A stretch of 37,390 bases of DNA from an uncultured Akkermansia sp. (GTDB lineage Bacteria > Verrucomicrobiota > Verrucomicrobiia > Verrucomicrobiales > Akkermansiaceae), in contig CANQBZ010000020.1 in assembly GCA_947589295.1 (NCBI GenBank), positions 1-37,390 on the forward strand, in the 5' to 3' direction. The position numbers and the translations under genes are program-made. Each line of letters starts with the position of its first letter. Within the stretch, counting starts at the first letter, position 1. The notes under the pieces are model-generated. The model made no database searches. It saw only the letters and a program-made list of their open reading frames with translations, and was not told where the DNA came from. Of the stretch, positions 15,792 through 24,538 are shown piece after piece.

Positions 15792-16866
15792 GGGGGGCAG
15801 GGGTTGGCATGCTCAGGTAGCGGTCGGCCTGTTCCATTTCGGCCTGCAAGCTCTCCAGCGGCCCCAAATCATCGGCGCTTTCTCCCTGCTGCACTTGCAC
15901 AGAGCCGAAGAGCCCCGCACCGGCATGCAGCCCGATAAAGCGGCGCGAGAGCTGGCTGTAGCTGCTGCGCGTGAGGTGAATCATGAGCTCGCGCAGCAGG
16001 AAGAGGCTTTGCGTGGTCAGGATCATCTGCACGCCCGCTTCGCACAACCCGAGCATGATGCCGCAGAGCAGGGGAAGCTGGGCGGTGTTCAGGTTCATCT
16101 CCGGCTCATCCCAGAAGAGCGTGTCGCCCGCGCGCAGTGAGCCGTTCTCAATGAGCAGTCCCAGCGTGCCCACGCGCTTGAACCCCTCGGCAATGAGGCT
16201 CATTTCCAGCGGTTCTTCTTTGCCGCGTCGCATCAGAAAGCGCGATCCCCCACCGCGCTGGATCTTCCCTTGCACCACCGTGCGGATCAGCTTGAGCACG
16301 CGCTGCATCGCTTCGCTCGGCTCAGCGTTGCTCTCGGTTTCCAGCGCGCGGCATAGATCCCAGGTGGCGCCATCCAGCAGGTCGGGATACCGCTTGCCCA
16401 CTTGCACGTAGCAGGGGAAGAGGGTGAGCACATCGCGGGAGGGGATGAAGAGAGCCCGCTCCTGCAGGAAGCGCTGCGGCATGGAAAGGATGCTGAGGTC
16501 ATCTTCTGTGCGGGAGCTGAATTGGAAGGCGATGTCGACCGCACCCGACGGCGCTTTTTCCCCGCAGAAGGCCGCCCGTACGCAGGCGGGAACATCGCCC
16601 GCGCGGCGTGAGACCAAGGAGGAAAGTTGCTGGGCGGCGAAAGAATGCAGCAGGTAGCGGCGCAGGCGGTACTCCTCCGCCCATTTTTCCGGGAAGTCGC
16701 GGCGCTGGCTGCGTTCGACCCAGCGGCATAGGGCGTACATGATGCGCATCAGGTGACTTTTGCCCGTGTCATTGCCGCCCACGATGATGTTGATGCCGTC
16801 GGCAAGGTCCAAATGCGTTTCGCGCAGGAAGGCCGTCACGCCCGATAAGGTCAGCTCGCGTATCAT
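15781..16866 (-). CDS. AAA/ABC-type ATPase (AAA_21/OLD-like), partner of the nuclease
   Basis: 361 residues. The N-terminus starts with I-x-x-L-x-L-S-G-V-T-A-F, as in OLD/RecF-type ATPases. Walker A is GGNDTGKS (30-37). The ABC-signature-like helix is AEGFKRVGTLGLLI (226-239). Walker B is DTLFWDEPEMNLN (248-260) with Asp253/Glu254. The switch position reads ILTTQSLFLL (282-291), with Gln286 where this family normally has His (TTHS). There is no C-terminal TOPRIM domain, unlike full OLD proteins; the downstream nuclease may supply that activity. The ATG at 16866 is preferred over the TTG codon just before it. Two-gene ATPase plus nuclease pairs of this size are common among anti-phage defence systems, but a DNA-repair role is equally possible. 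Confidence 0.8.
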   Translation of the reverse strand: MIRELTLSGVTAFLRETHLDLADGINIIVGGNDTGKSHLMRIMYALCRWVERSQRRDFPEKWAEEYRLRRYLLHSFAAQQLSSLVSRRAGDVPACVRAAFCGEKAPSGAVDIAFQFSSRTEDDLSILSMPQRFLQERALFIPSRDVLTLFPCYVQVGKRYPDLLDGATWDLCRALETESNAEPSEAMQRVLKLIRTVVQGKIQRGGGSRFLMRRGKEEPLEMSLIAEGFKRVGTLGLLIENGSLRAGDTLFWDEPEMNLNTAQLPLLCGIMLGLCEAGVQMILTTQSLFLLRELMIHLTRSSYSQLSRRFIGLHAGAGLFGSVQVQQGESADDLGPLESLQAEMEQADRYLSMPTPAPHAE

Positions 16867-16904
16867 CAATCACGCCTTTTATCACAGACGGAACGCATCA
16901 GCAA

Positions 16905-16942
16905 GAAAAAAGGACTGCAAGCGCGCTGAGCCTTGCAGTCCT
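16905..16942 (-). terminator. rho-independent terminator of the glycosidase gene
   Basis: On the minus strand, AGGACTGCAAG (16942-16932) and CTTGCAGTCCT (16921-16911) form a perfect 11-bp stem around a 10-nt loop, followed by a T-run (about 16911-16906). It insulates the ATPase-nuclease pair from the gene upstream of it. Confidence 0.9.
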
Positions 16943-16963
16943 CGATACCGGGAAAGTCGAATT

Positions 16964-19021
16964 TTACTGAGCCGGGGTCGCCTCGATGACGAGCACCTGG
17001 AAGGGTTCAAGTTTCAGGGTGGTCGCCTTGCCGGCTTGCACGCTCCCGGGAAGTTTGTCGCCCTTGGGAGATGTAAGCGTGTAGGAGGTGGGAGCGCCCA
17101 CGGGCAGCTCGAACACGGCGGCGGGGTCGAAAGAGAACTCCTGCGGCTGAGAGGAGGGATTGCGCAGTGTCAGGATTCCCTTGCGCGGGGACCAGGCGGC
17201 GAAGCCATACACCTGCAATTCGGCGGGGTCGCCCCCCACCCAGTGCGAATCGACCATCACGTCGGCGTTCTCGCGCGTCCATTTAGCGGCGGCGGCAAGC
17301 ACGTCCCACTCCGCGTCCTTGAGCATGGATGGGGTGATGTACAGCTCCTGCATCTGAGTGCCCAGACCGAAGCCGCTCCAAATTTCCTTGGCCAGGTCAT
17401 CGCCCTCGGTTGTCTGGAGACCGCGTGCGCCCTTGTTGTAGATGACGCCGTGGGTCATGAGCGAGTTGATGGGGAAGAGCGGGGAGATGGCCACGTTGTT
17501 GGCGTAGATTTGGGAATCGCGGAAAGTGATCCACTTATTGCGCGACGAGCCCTCGCCGCAGAAATCGTGATCCCAGTTGCCGCGCCAGATGGAATCGGCG
17601 ATGCCGAACCAGAAGGGAGAGGCCCAGGTTCCGGTGGTGAGGTTGATGTAGATGTCGGGGCGCTCATTGCGCAGCTCTTCGATGAGGGCGATGATGGCGT
17701 CAAAGTCAGTGCCGAATTGGGAACCCTCCGCGGGAGTGGCCTCGCTCGAGGTGCCGTCGAATTTGAAGTGATTGACGCCGTTTTCGCGGATCATGTGCAG
17801 GCACATGTCGCGGAAGAATTGGTAGTACTTAGGACCGGAGAGAGCGAAGCCTCCCTCATTGGTTTCGTACTTGCCCTTGGCCGCAGCCAGTCGCTTTTCC
17901 CTGGGCGGACCGTAACCACCCCAGGCGGACAGCCACACGCCGGGAGACGCCTTGTAACTTTCCGCCAGCTTGCGCACATTGCGGAACTCGTTGGGCAGGT
18001 CCTTGTGGAATTGCCAGAGCGTTTCCGTGTCGTCCCACCCATCGTCAAAGAGGAAAGAATCCATCTGCACGCCGCGTTTTTTGACGAGTTCCTCGCCGAA
18101 AGAGCGCACGGCGTCCATCGCAGCCTCCTCGCCGTAGGGCGTAAAGTAGCCGATATCGTACCAGGTGTTGTAGTTGAGGAAGGGGGCGTAGGCACGCGCG
18201 CGCTCGGAGTTCAGGTAGCCGAGTTGGAAGGTGCGGCGCAGTTGTCCCGGCACGCTGAAACCGAGGACGGCGGAGAAGTTGCTTTCGGCGCGGCGGGGCA
18301 GGTCCGTCTTGCGCGGCAGCGAGCAGGTGAATCCCTTGTCGGTGACCTCGTTGAGCCCCATGGGATGCTCCATCCCGGCAAACAGGCGATTGCCGGCAGC
18401 CACGACGGGCGCTCCCTTCACCGTGCCCTCCACGCGCGCTTCTTTCGCCTGCACATCCAGCAGCGTGAGCTTGCGCAGCGGCATGGAAAACTGCTGCGGA
18501 ACGATACTCACCCCTACTCGCACGTAGGGCATGCCATCGCGCAGCTCGAGCCACCACGTGATTTGGTTGCCATCGGTGGGCAGGACAAAGGGGACGCTTA
18601 CTCGCGTGCCTCCCACGCGCTCCACGAGACGCCGCGCCTTGTCATTGGGAGCTATTTTTTCCACCTTCAAATCGCTGCAAATGAGGTCCGCCGCGGTGAG
18701 CAGGTGGCTCGTTTCCGCCACCTCTTTCTTGGAGCAGGCTTCATCGGGATCTTCATCCAGCACCTCCATGCAGAAGATGCCGTTGCCCAAGTTGTACGTT
18801 CGGCCGTTGACCTTGTCCTGCACGGTGACGCTGACGAGCTTGCGCCCGGCCTTCTCAATGAGTACGGAGATCAAATCGTTTTCAATCATAGTGGAGTTAG
18901 CATTGGTGGTGATCAGTTTTTCCGGGTCAGCCGCGGCGGTGGGGGAATCTTGTCCGGGGCAGATGCCGCACACAGCAAGCCCAAGCATTGCCAGACCTGT
19001 GACAGTATGATAAGAGGTCAT
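16964..19021 (-). CDS. secreted GH-D clan glycosidase (alpha-galactosidase / alpha-N-acetylgalactosaminidase-like)
   Basis: 685 residues. The hydrophobic N-terminus (about 5-22) is a likely signal peptide; the cysteines at 18 and 21 do not form a clean lipobox. A beta-rich N-terminal domain spans about residues 30-275. A TIM-barrel-like domain follows, with FLFDDGWDD (323-331), AWGGYGPP (367-373) and HFKFDG (418-423). Asp422 sits where clan GH-D enzymes (GH27/31/36) have the nucleophile. The segment DSIWRGNWDHDF (477-488) offers Asp484 or Asp486 as acid/base. The C-terminal beta domain ends near 685. This suggests removal of alpha-linked Gal or GalNAc from host or plant glycans. Exact family (GH36, GH129 or related) is unresolved. 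Start: an ATG at 19030 overlaps the -10 box, so the ATG at 19021 is the real one. Confidence 0.82.
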   Translation of the reverse strand: MTSYHTVTGLAMLGLAVCGICPGQDSPTAAADPEKLITTNANSTMIENDLISVLIEKAGRKLVSVTVQDKVNGRTYNLGNGIFCMEVLDEDPDEACSKKEVAETSHLLTAADLICSDLKVEKIAPNDKARRLVERVGGTRVSVPFVLPTDGNQITWWLELRDGMPYVRVGVSIVPQQFSMPLRKLTLLDVQAKEARVEGTVKGAPVVAAGNRLFAGMEHPMGLNEVTDKGFTCSLPRKTDLPRRAESNFSAVLGFSVPGQLRRTFQLGYLNSERARAYAPFLNYNTWYDIGYFTPYGEEAAMDAVRSFGEELVKKRGVQMDSFLFDDGWDDTETLWQFHKDLPNEFRNVRKLAESYKASPGVWLSAWGGYGPPREKRLAAAKGKYETNEGGFALSGPKYYQFFRDMCLHMIRENGVNHFKFDGTSSEATPAEGSQFGTDFDAIIALIEELRNERPDIYINLTTGTWASPFWFGIADSIWRGNWDHDFCGEGSSRNKWITFRDSQIYANNVAISPLFPINSLMTHGVIYNKGARGLQTTEGDDLAKEIWSGFGLGTQMQELYITPSMLKDAEWDVLAAAAKWTRENADVMVDSHWVGGDPAELQVYGFAAWSPRKGILTLRNPSSQPQEFSFDPAAVFELPVGAPTSYTLTSPKGDKLPGSVQAGKATTLKLEPFQVLVIEATPAQ

Positions 19022-19028
19022 GCAACGC

Positions 19029-19057
19029 ATTCTAGCACAGCTTTCCGCTTGATTCAA
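19029..19057 (-). promoter_or_regulatory. sigma70 promoter of the glycosidase gene (leaderless)
   Basis: On the minus strand: -35 TTGAAT (19057-19052), a 17-bp spacer and -10 TAGAAT (19034-19029) with TGC before it. The ATG begins 7 bp later. Fifteen bases around the -10 (GCTGTGCTAGAATGC) are identical to the prfA promoter. Confidence 0.75.
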
Positions 19058-19167
19058 GTCCAATGAACTGCGCGCATGATGAGAGAAGGGAGAGCCAAGA
19101 AGCGGAGGAAATACCGGAAAGATGCGGGGCGGAAAAGGCGCGGGTAGCGGAACCGGCAAGACGTCGG

Positions 19168-21810
19168 TTAACGGAGGTGAACAAGCTCAACAAGCTCATC
19201 GGCAGTGAGATGCAGGAGCATTTTCTCCATGCCGCCGGAGAGCAGGGCATCGGCCATGGCGGATTTGCGGTGCAGCATCGTGTGGATATTCTGTTCAATG
19301 GTGCCAACAGAGATAAGCGGATGGATGAAAACGGGGTGGGTTTGGCCGATGCGATGGGCGCGGTCACTGGCCTGATTTTCCACAGCCGGGTTCCACCAGC
19401 GGTCGAAGTGGATGACGTGGTGCGCTCGGGTGAGGGTCAGACCTGTGCCTGCCGCCCGCAGAGAGAGCAGGAAAAAGGACGGCCCTCCCGACGTCTGGAA
19501 TTGTCGCACGAGTCGTTGCCTCTCCTCAATCGGCGTTTCGCCGTGCAGCATGAGCCCCGGCATGCCGAAAATTCCCTCTAAAAAATCGTGCAAATACGGC
19601 ATGATGCTGCGGTATTGTGTGAAGACGAGGCAGCATTCGCCCGCGTCGCGTATTTGTTCCGCCAGATGCCCGAGTTGTTGAAATTTGCCGGAAAGGGCGG
19701 GGTCATAGTATGACTCTCCGAGGTATTGCGCGGGGTGGTTGCATATCTGCTTGAGGCGACCGAGGACGGGCAGGATGAGCGCGAGGCGCGTCTGAGGGTT
19801 GTCCTCTGCCAACACGGCCCGAAGCTGCTCGACTTCCCGAGCGTACAGGCGGGCTTGATCCGGGGTGAGCAGGCAGTACGCAGGTTGCTCAGTTTTTGGC
19901 GGCAGCTCCGGCAGGAGCGCGGGGTCGCTCTTTACGCGGCGCAACATGAAAGGACGTACCAAACGTCTCAGGGGGGCGTAATCATCCCCCATGTCGCGCA
20001 CCATTGCATTGAAATCTTTTTCGGAACCGAGCAATCCGGGATTCAGGAACTCGAAAAGACTGCGCAGCTCAGCAAGCGAGTTTTCAACAGGCGTGCCGGT
20101 GAGTGCAACTCGCCGGGCAGCATTCAGGCGCAGTATAGCTTGCGTGCGCTGCGACTGGGGAGATTTGATCGCCTGCGCTTCATCTAGAATCACGGCCGCC
20201 CAGTTGCAACCGGCCAACGAAGACTCTCGGGTTGCGATACCGTAGGTCGTGAGCGCCACGTGCGCGCGGCGCGTGAGCCAGCCGGGGTTGGAATGCAGGA
20301 GCTGAGCATCTGCGCGCCCGAGGGCGTAGGGGTGCAGCAGAGCCACACGCAGCCGAGGAGCAAAGCGCGCCAATTCTTGCTGCCAGTTGGTGAGCAGAGA
20401 GGCCGGGGCAATGATGAGCGCGCAACCGACTCCCTCGGCCAGTTGACCGACGTGCTGCAAGTGAGCCAGCCAGGCAATGACCTGCAGCGTTTTGCCCAAC
20501 CCCATGTCGTCCGCCAGGCAGGCGCCGAAGCCGGCATCTGTCACATGCGTCAGGAACTGCACTCCCTCCATTTGATAAGCGCGCAGAGTGCGAGTCAATT
20601 CCGGCGGCAGGGCGGGCGATTCACCGGAAAAATGCAGGTTGCTGAGCGCCAGCGCCAATGTCGCGCCGGCAGCGACTCGCACGCCGTCCTCTATTGGCGG
20701 CAACTTTTCGGTTGCGCTGGTGCGCCGTCCCATCAGGAAGCGCAAGCCGGAGAGCAGGGGAATACCGGAGTGAGACATGCCCACCGCTTGCATCCAGCTG
20801 TCCATGAGATTCTTCAGCCGTTGTTGATTAAGGCGCACCCACTCGCCGCGGAAGCGCACGAGTTCCTCATCGCTCTTGCAGAGCTCCTCCCACTCCTCGG
20901 CGGTAAGGCGATGATCGCCCAGCATTAGTTGGGGTGAAAAATGCAGCAGCGAATGGATGTTCACGGAGGGAGAGGCCCCCGGTTTGCCGGTGGCGGGCTG
21001 CTGGTCGAGCGTGATCTGCAACTCAACGCGCGGGGGCATAGTTTTCCAGAGGTTGACCATGCGGGTTTCAATTCCGACTTGCTCCAACACCGGGATGGCG
21101 CGCAGGTATTGCAGCGTACGCCCCGCTGACCACGCGCAGGGTCTGTATACTTCGCGGGAATTGATGAGCTCGCGCAGAAAATCGTTTTTCCCGGCCGCAG
21201 CCTGCAGAGGACGCAGCAGAGCCAGCAGCGCCTCGCGGTCATTGGCCAGCATGCTTGCCGCATGACCTAGCGGCATGTGGCGCGCCTTGCCATCCTGCCC
21301 GACTCGGTGCACAAAAGTGGCCAGAAAAGCGAAAGGCGCACTGTCCGCGCGCTCCCCCGCATTTTCAGCCAGATGAAAACAGAGCAGTCCGAGTTGCTGC
21401 CAGCCATCGCCCAGCTTGCAGAGCCACTCCAGAGGGGAGCAGCTCTCGCGCTGCGCCAGCTCCGCCAACGCGCATGGGAGCCCCCCCAACCATCCCCCAA
21501 GCATGCCGGCGCTCGCTTCTCCGGCAGCCAGCGGAGGCATGCTTTCCAGCAGTTTGGCGAGCTCTGCGCCGGGCAGAGATGGCAGCTCGTTCTCCCCTCG
21601 CCGCAGGAGGCGCAAGTAGTGTATCATGCGCTCACGCGTGCGCTCTCGCAGCCAGTTGAGCACCGGGGCAGCCGAGGGCGGAGCGCCGTAGCGCAGCAGG
21701 TCCAACATCCCGCGCGCGGGTGACGCTGCAAAAGCGTGTTCCAAGCGCGGTTGGGCGCCGTGCGGCAGGAGGCTCAGCGAGCCATCCGACCGAAGGGCAA
21801 GTTGAATCAT
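19168..21810 (-). CDS. SNF2-family DNA helicase/translocase (HepA/RapA-like)
   Basis: About 880 residues. The N-terminal half (to about residue 400) is not assigned; it is rich in Leu/Ala/Glu. The C-terminal half is a complete SNF2 motor. Motif I is DDMGLGKTLQ (about residue 433) and motif II is DEAQAIK (about 540). Motif III is LTGTPVENSL, followed by RRVKSDPALLPELPPK. Motif IV/V region contains FTQYRSIMPYL and SLRAAGTGLTLTRAHHVIHFDRWWNPAVENQASDRAHRIGQ (described in parts). Such proteins move along duplex DNA and remodel RNA polymerase or nucleoprotein complexes. The ATG at 21810 is chosen; a GTG at 21825 is an alternative. It is last in the grpE-led run, 11-26 bp after the ABC gene. No SWIM-domain partner is visible. 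Confidence 0.9.
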   Translation of the reverse strand: MIQLALRSDGSLSLLPHGAQPRLEHAFAASPARGMLDLLRYGAPPSAAPVLNWLRERTRERMIHYLRLLRRGENELPSLPGAELAKLLESMPPLAAGEASAGMLGGWLGGLPCALAELAQRESCSPLEWLCKLGDGWQQLGLLCFHLAENAGERADSAPFAFLATFVHRVGQDGKARHMPLGHAASMLANDREALLALLRPLQAAAGKNDFLRELINSREVYRPCAWSAGRTLQYLRAIPVLEQVGIETRMVNLWKTMPPRVELQITLDQQPATGKPGASPSVNIHSLLHFSPQLMLGDHRLTAEEWEELCKSDEELVRFRGEWVRLNQQRLKNLMDSWMQAVGMSHSGIPLLSGLRFLMGRRTSATEKLPPIEDGVRVAAGATLALALSNLHFSGESPALPPELTRTLRAYQMEGVQFLTHVTDAGFGACLADDMGLGKTLQVIAWLAHLQHVGQLAEGVGCALIIAPASLLTNWQQELARFAPRLRVALLHPYALGRADAQLLHSNPGWLTRRAHVALTTYGIATRESSLAGCNWAAVILDEAQAIKSPQSQRTQAILRLNAARRVALTGTPVENSLAELRSLFEFLNPGLLGSEKDFNAMVRDMGDDYAPLRRLVRPFMLRRVKSDPALLPELPPKTEQPAYCLLTPDQARLYAREVEQLRAVLAEDNPQTRLALILPVLGRLKQICNHPAQYLGESYYDPALSGKFQQLGHLAEQIRDAGECCLVFTQYRSIMPYLHDFLEGIFGMPGLMLHGETPIEERQRLVRQFQTSGGPSFFLLSLRAAGTGLTLTRAHHVIHFDRWWNPAVENQASDRAHRIGQTHPVFIHPLISVGTIEQNIHTMLHRKSAMADALLSGGMEKMLLHLTADELVELVHLR

Positions 21811-21836
21811 GGGCTGAGCAGACACGGGGGAAAGAG

Positions 21837-22616
21837 TCAGAGTTTGGGCACGGCGCTGAGCAGTTGTTGAGTGTAGGGGTGCTGTGGGTGGGAAAACACG
21901 TGCTGAGCCTCTCCGTACTCGATGATGCGCCCGCGTTGCATCACGGCGATGCGATCCGCCACATGGTGAACCACTAGCAAATCATGCGAAATGAAGAGCA
22001 TCGTGAGCCCCAGCCCGCGCGTGAGCTCGAGCAGCAGGTTGAGAATCTGACCGCGAATGGAGACGTCCAGCGCGCTCACAGGCTCGTCCGCTAGAAGCAA
22101 CTTAGGCTGCGGCGCGATCGCCCGGGCAATCGCCACGCGCTGCCTCTGCCCACCGGAAAACTCGTGCGGGTATTTGTGCATGTGCTCGGGGCTGAGTCCC
22201 ACCCGCAGCATGAGCTGTGCCACAGCATCCTCGCGTTCGCTGGGTTTGAGCGCGTGGCGTTGAGTAAGCGCCTCCAGCAGTGTGCTGTAGATAGTGAAAC
22301 GCGGGTTGAGGGAGGCGTACGGGTCCTGAAAAACCATCTGAAAATCGGCTCGGTGGCGGCGGAGTTGATGCGCAGGGAGATTGGAAATCAACTCGCCATC
22401 CAGTTCAATGCTGCCGGAGGCGATGGGCTGCAACTGCATGATGGCTCGAGAGAGGGAAGATTTGCCACAGCCCGATTCACCCACCAGCCCCAAAACCTCG
22501 CCTTTCTCCAGCGTGAGCGATACACCATCCACCGCATGCAGTACACGCCCGGTTGTTCCCCAGGCCGTCTTCACCGGGTAGTGCACGTGCACATCGTTAA
22601 GTTGCAGATAGGCCAT
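21837..22616 (-). CDS. peptide-type ABC transporter ATP-binding protein (OppF/DppF-like)
   Basis: 259 residues. Walker A GESGCGKSS (46-54), Q-loop FQDPYASLNPR, signature SGGQRQRVAIARAI, Walker B LLLADEPVSALD and switch His in FISHDL are all intact. The C-terminal YTQQLLSAVPKL is the OppF/DppF-type end (oligopeptide_HPY-like). It should energise import of oligopeptides, dipeptides or nickel. No permease, substrate-binding protein or second ATPase lies in the window, so the remaining transporter parts must be elsewhere, or it is an orphan. It lies between rsmE (14 bp upstream) and the SNF2 gene. No Shine-Dalgarno precedes the ATG. Confidence 0.92.
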   Translation of the reverse strand: MAYLQLNDVHVHYPVKTAWGTTGRVLHAVDGVSLTLEKGEVLGLVGESGCGKSSLSRAIMQLQPIASGSIELDGELISNLPAHQLRRHRADFQMVFQDPYASLNPRFTIYSTLLEALTQRHALKPSEREDAVAQLMLRVGLSPEHMHKYPHEFSGGQRQRVAIARAIAPQPKLLLADEPVSALDVSIRGQILNLLLELTRGLGLTMLFISHDLLVVHHVADRIAVMQRGRIIEYGEAQHVFSHPQHPYTQQLLSAVPKL

Positions 22617-22630
22617 ACGGGAGTGCGCGT

Positions 22631-23374
22631 TCAGGAGGGATCAAGCGCGTAGCGCAGGGCTGCCGTGGCGGCAAAAACCGCGCTCTCCACACGCAAAACG
22701 ATAGGCCCCAAGCTTACCGGAATATAGCCGGTGGCGCGTCCTTGCTCGTATTCCCCGGGAGTGAAATCCCCTTCCGGTCCAACGATCAGCAGAGCCTCTC
22801 GGACTCCTGAGTATCGGGCATGCTCCAGCACCTCGCGCAGCGGGTGCGAGTTCGGCAGGATGGCGCATTGTAGGCGAAGGTCCGGCAAATCACTCCGTTG
22901 CAGCAAATCTGCATAGGGCAAGGGGGGCTCAACGACGGGCAAGGCATTCACGCCGCATTGCTTGCACGCTTCCAGCGCGGTGCGACCCCATTTTTTTGCT
23001 TTGGCAGCAGCTTCGGTGGGGGAGAGTCGTACAATAGTGCGCTCCGTGATGAGCGGGATAATGCGTTGCACCCCCATTTCCACCGCTTTTTGCACAATAA
23101 GCTCCATGGTTCCTCCCTTGGGTACGGCAACCGCCAGCGTGATGCGGGCAATGTCCGGCATGGGGGGCAGGAGGTGGCTAACCACCGCCGAGAACTCGCT
23201 GTTTCCCGTCTGCTCAATGCGTGCAAGTGCGGCCTGACCACAGCCGTTAAAAAGCTCACACGCGTTGCCCGTACGAAGCCGCAGCACCCGCAAGGCGTGA
23301 TGGGCTTCCTCCCCTTGCACCCGCACCAAGGCCCCGGCGGCAAAATCCGGTACTGGGAGGAAACAGCGGTGCAT
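22631..23374 (-). CDS. rsmE: 16S rRNA (uracil-1498 N3) methyltransferase
   Basis: SPOUT-class methyltransferase that methylates U1498 of 16S rRNA near the decoding site. 247 residues, normal size. The N-terminal PUA-like domain includes the 'HHALRVLRLRTG' stretch (about residues 25-36). The C-terminal trefoil knot carries IVGPEGDFTPGEYE and SLGPIVLRVESAVFAA, the RsmE hallmarks. AVPKGGTMELIVQKAVEMGV and PLITERTIVRL are also typical. It starts 2 bp after the dnaJ stop, so it is coupled to the chaperone genes. The dnaJ-rsmE order is seen in several bacterial phyla. Confidence 0.95.
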   Translation of the reverse strand: MHRCFLPVPDFAAGALVRVQGEEAHHALRVLRLRTGNACELFNGCGQAALARIEQTGNSEFSAVVSHLLPPMPDIARITLAVAVPKGGTMELIVQKAVEMGVQRIIPLITERTIVRLSPTEAAAKAKKWGRTALEACKQCGVNALPVVEPPLPYADLLQRSDLPDLRLQCAILPNSHPLREVLEHARYSGVREALLIVGPEGDFTPGEYEQGRATGYIPVSLGPIVLRVESAVFAATAALRYALDPS

Positions 23375-23376
23375 GG

Positions 23377-24510
23377 TTATTTCATGTACCCACCGGCGCG
23401 GCTCAAGAAGTCGGCCACATCAGGTTGGTTGCCACTCTCGAGCGTAGCAGTGAAACTCTCCAGCGCCTTTTTTTGCGCGGAGTTGAGGCGCGTGGGCGTT
23501 TCAACCTGCACCTCGACCATCAGATCGCCGCGGGCGCCGCCCTTGAGCGCGGGCATACCCTTGCTGCGTACACGGAAAATAGTGCCGCTGGAAGTACCGG
23601 CTGGCAATTTAAGTTTAGCGGCTCCATCCGGCGTCGGCACACTGAGTACGCCGCCCTGCGCCGCCAGAGCGAAGGGCACCGGCATAGTGTAGCTCAGGTC
23701 CTTGCCCTCGCGCGCGAAAATGGCGTGCGGCTTTACTTCGATGAACACATACAAGTCACCCGTTTCACCACCGCGTAAGCCGGCATCGCCGTTGCCGCTG
23801 GAGCGCAGCTTGGTGCCCGTATCCACACCCGGCGGGATATGAAGCGTGATTTTCACGTCCTTGTGTACACGTCCCTCGCCGCGGCAGCTGGAACAGGGAT
23901 TGCTGATGATTTGGCCCAGTCCACGGCAGTTGGGGCAGGTACTCTGCTGCACAAAGAAGCCACTCTGCTGAGTCAGCACACCCGAACCATGGCAAGCGGG
24001 ACAGGTTTTGTAACCGCTGGCGCCATCCTTCGAGCCGCTGGCATGGCAGGCATCGCAGGGCACGAGTCTCTCGATTTCCAACACTTTATCGCAGCCAGTC
24101 ACCGCTTCATCCAAGGTGATGTCCAGATCGTAGCGCAAATCCGACCCCGGGCGGCGCGGGTTTGTTTGACGCCGCCGTCCCCCGCCGCCGAAGCCTCCCA
24201 TGCCACCGAACATTTGGGCAAAGATGTCCATGGGGTCGGTGAAGCCGCCGAAGCCACCGGAGCCGCCCATACCACCCATGCCTCCGTTCTTGAAGGCGTC
24301 ATGCCCCATGCGGTCGTAAGCGGCGCGTTTATCCGCATCGCTGAGGACCTCGTACGCTTCGCCGATCTCCTTGAACCTGGCTTCTGCCTCCTTGTTGTCC
24401 GGATTGCGATCCGGGTGGTATTTCATGGCGAGCTTGCGGTAGGCTTTTTTGATGGTGGATTCATCCGCATCCCTTGCCACCCCGAGCACTTCGTAGTAAT
24501 CCTTGGCCAT
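23377..24510 (-). CDS. dnaJ: chaperone protein DnaJ (Hsp40)
   Basis: Co-chaperone that delivers substrates to DnaK and stimulates its ATPase. 377 residues, full class I architecture. The J domain has the HPD tripeptide in [11 protein letters not shown] (about 29-39). A Gly/Phe-rich linker covers about 75-112 ([15 protein letters not shown]). The zinc domain has four motifs: [24 protein letters not shown] and CSSCRGEG (the first and second have H or S variation around the glycine). The C-terminal substrate-binding domains end in LSRAGGYMK. It follows grpE by 28 bp. The A/C-rich leader has no Shine-Dalgarno sequence. dnaK is not in the window. Confidence 0.97.
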   Translation of the reverse strand: MAKDYYEVLGVARDADESTIKKAYRKLAMKYHPDRNPDNKEAEARFKEIGEAYEVLSDADKRAAYDRMGHDAFKNGGMGGMGGSGGFGGFTDPMDIFAQMFGGMGGFGGGGRRRQTNPRRPGSDLRYDLDITLDEAVTGCDKVLEIERLVPCDACHASGSKDGASGYKTCPACHGSGVLTQQSGFFVQQSTCPNCRGLGQIISNPCSSCRGEGRVHKDVKITLHIPPGVDTGTKLRSSGNGDAGLRGGETGDLYVFIEVKPHAIFAREGKDLSYTMPVPFALAAQGGVLSVPTPDGAAKLKLPAGTSSGTIFRVRSKGMPALKGGARGDLMVEVQVETPTRLNSAQKKALESFTATLESGNQPDVADFLSRAGGYMK

Positions 24511-24538
24511 AGTTGTGGGTGAGTGTTGTGGGACAGAC

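Noticed and set aside
16760..19066. A 768-codon open frame on the plus strand
   Set aside because: It lies opposite the glycosidase and the start of the ATPase, both with clear motifs, promoters or terminators on the minus strand. Its product has no recognisable domain. High GC makes long antisense frames common here.
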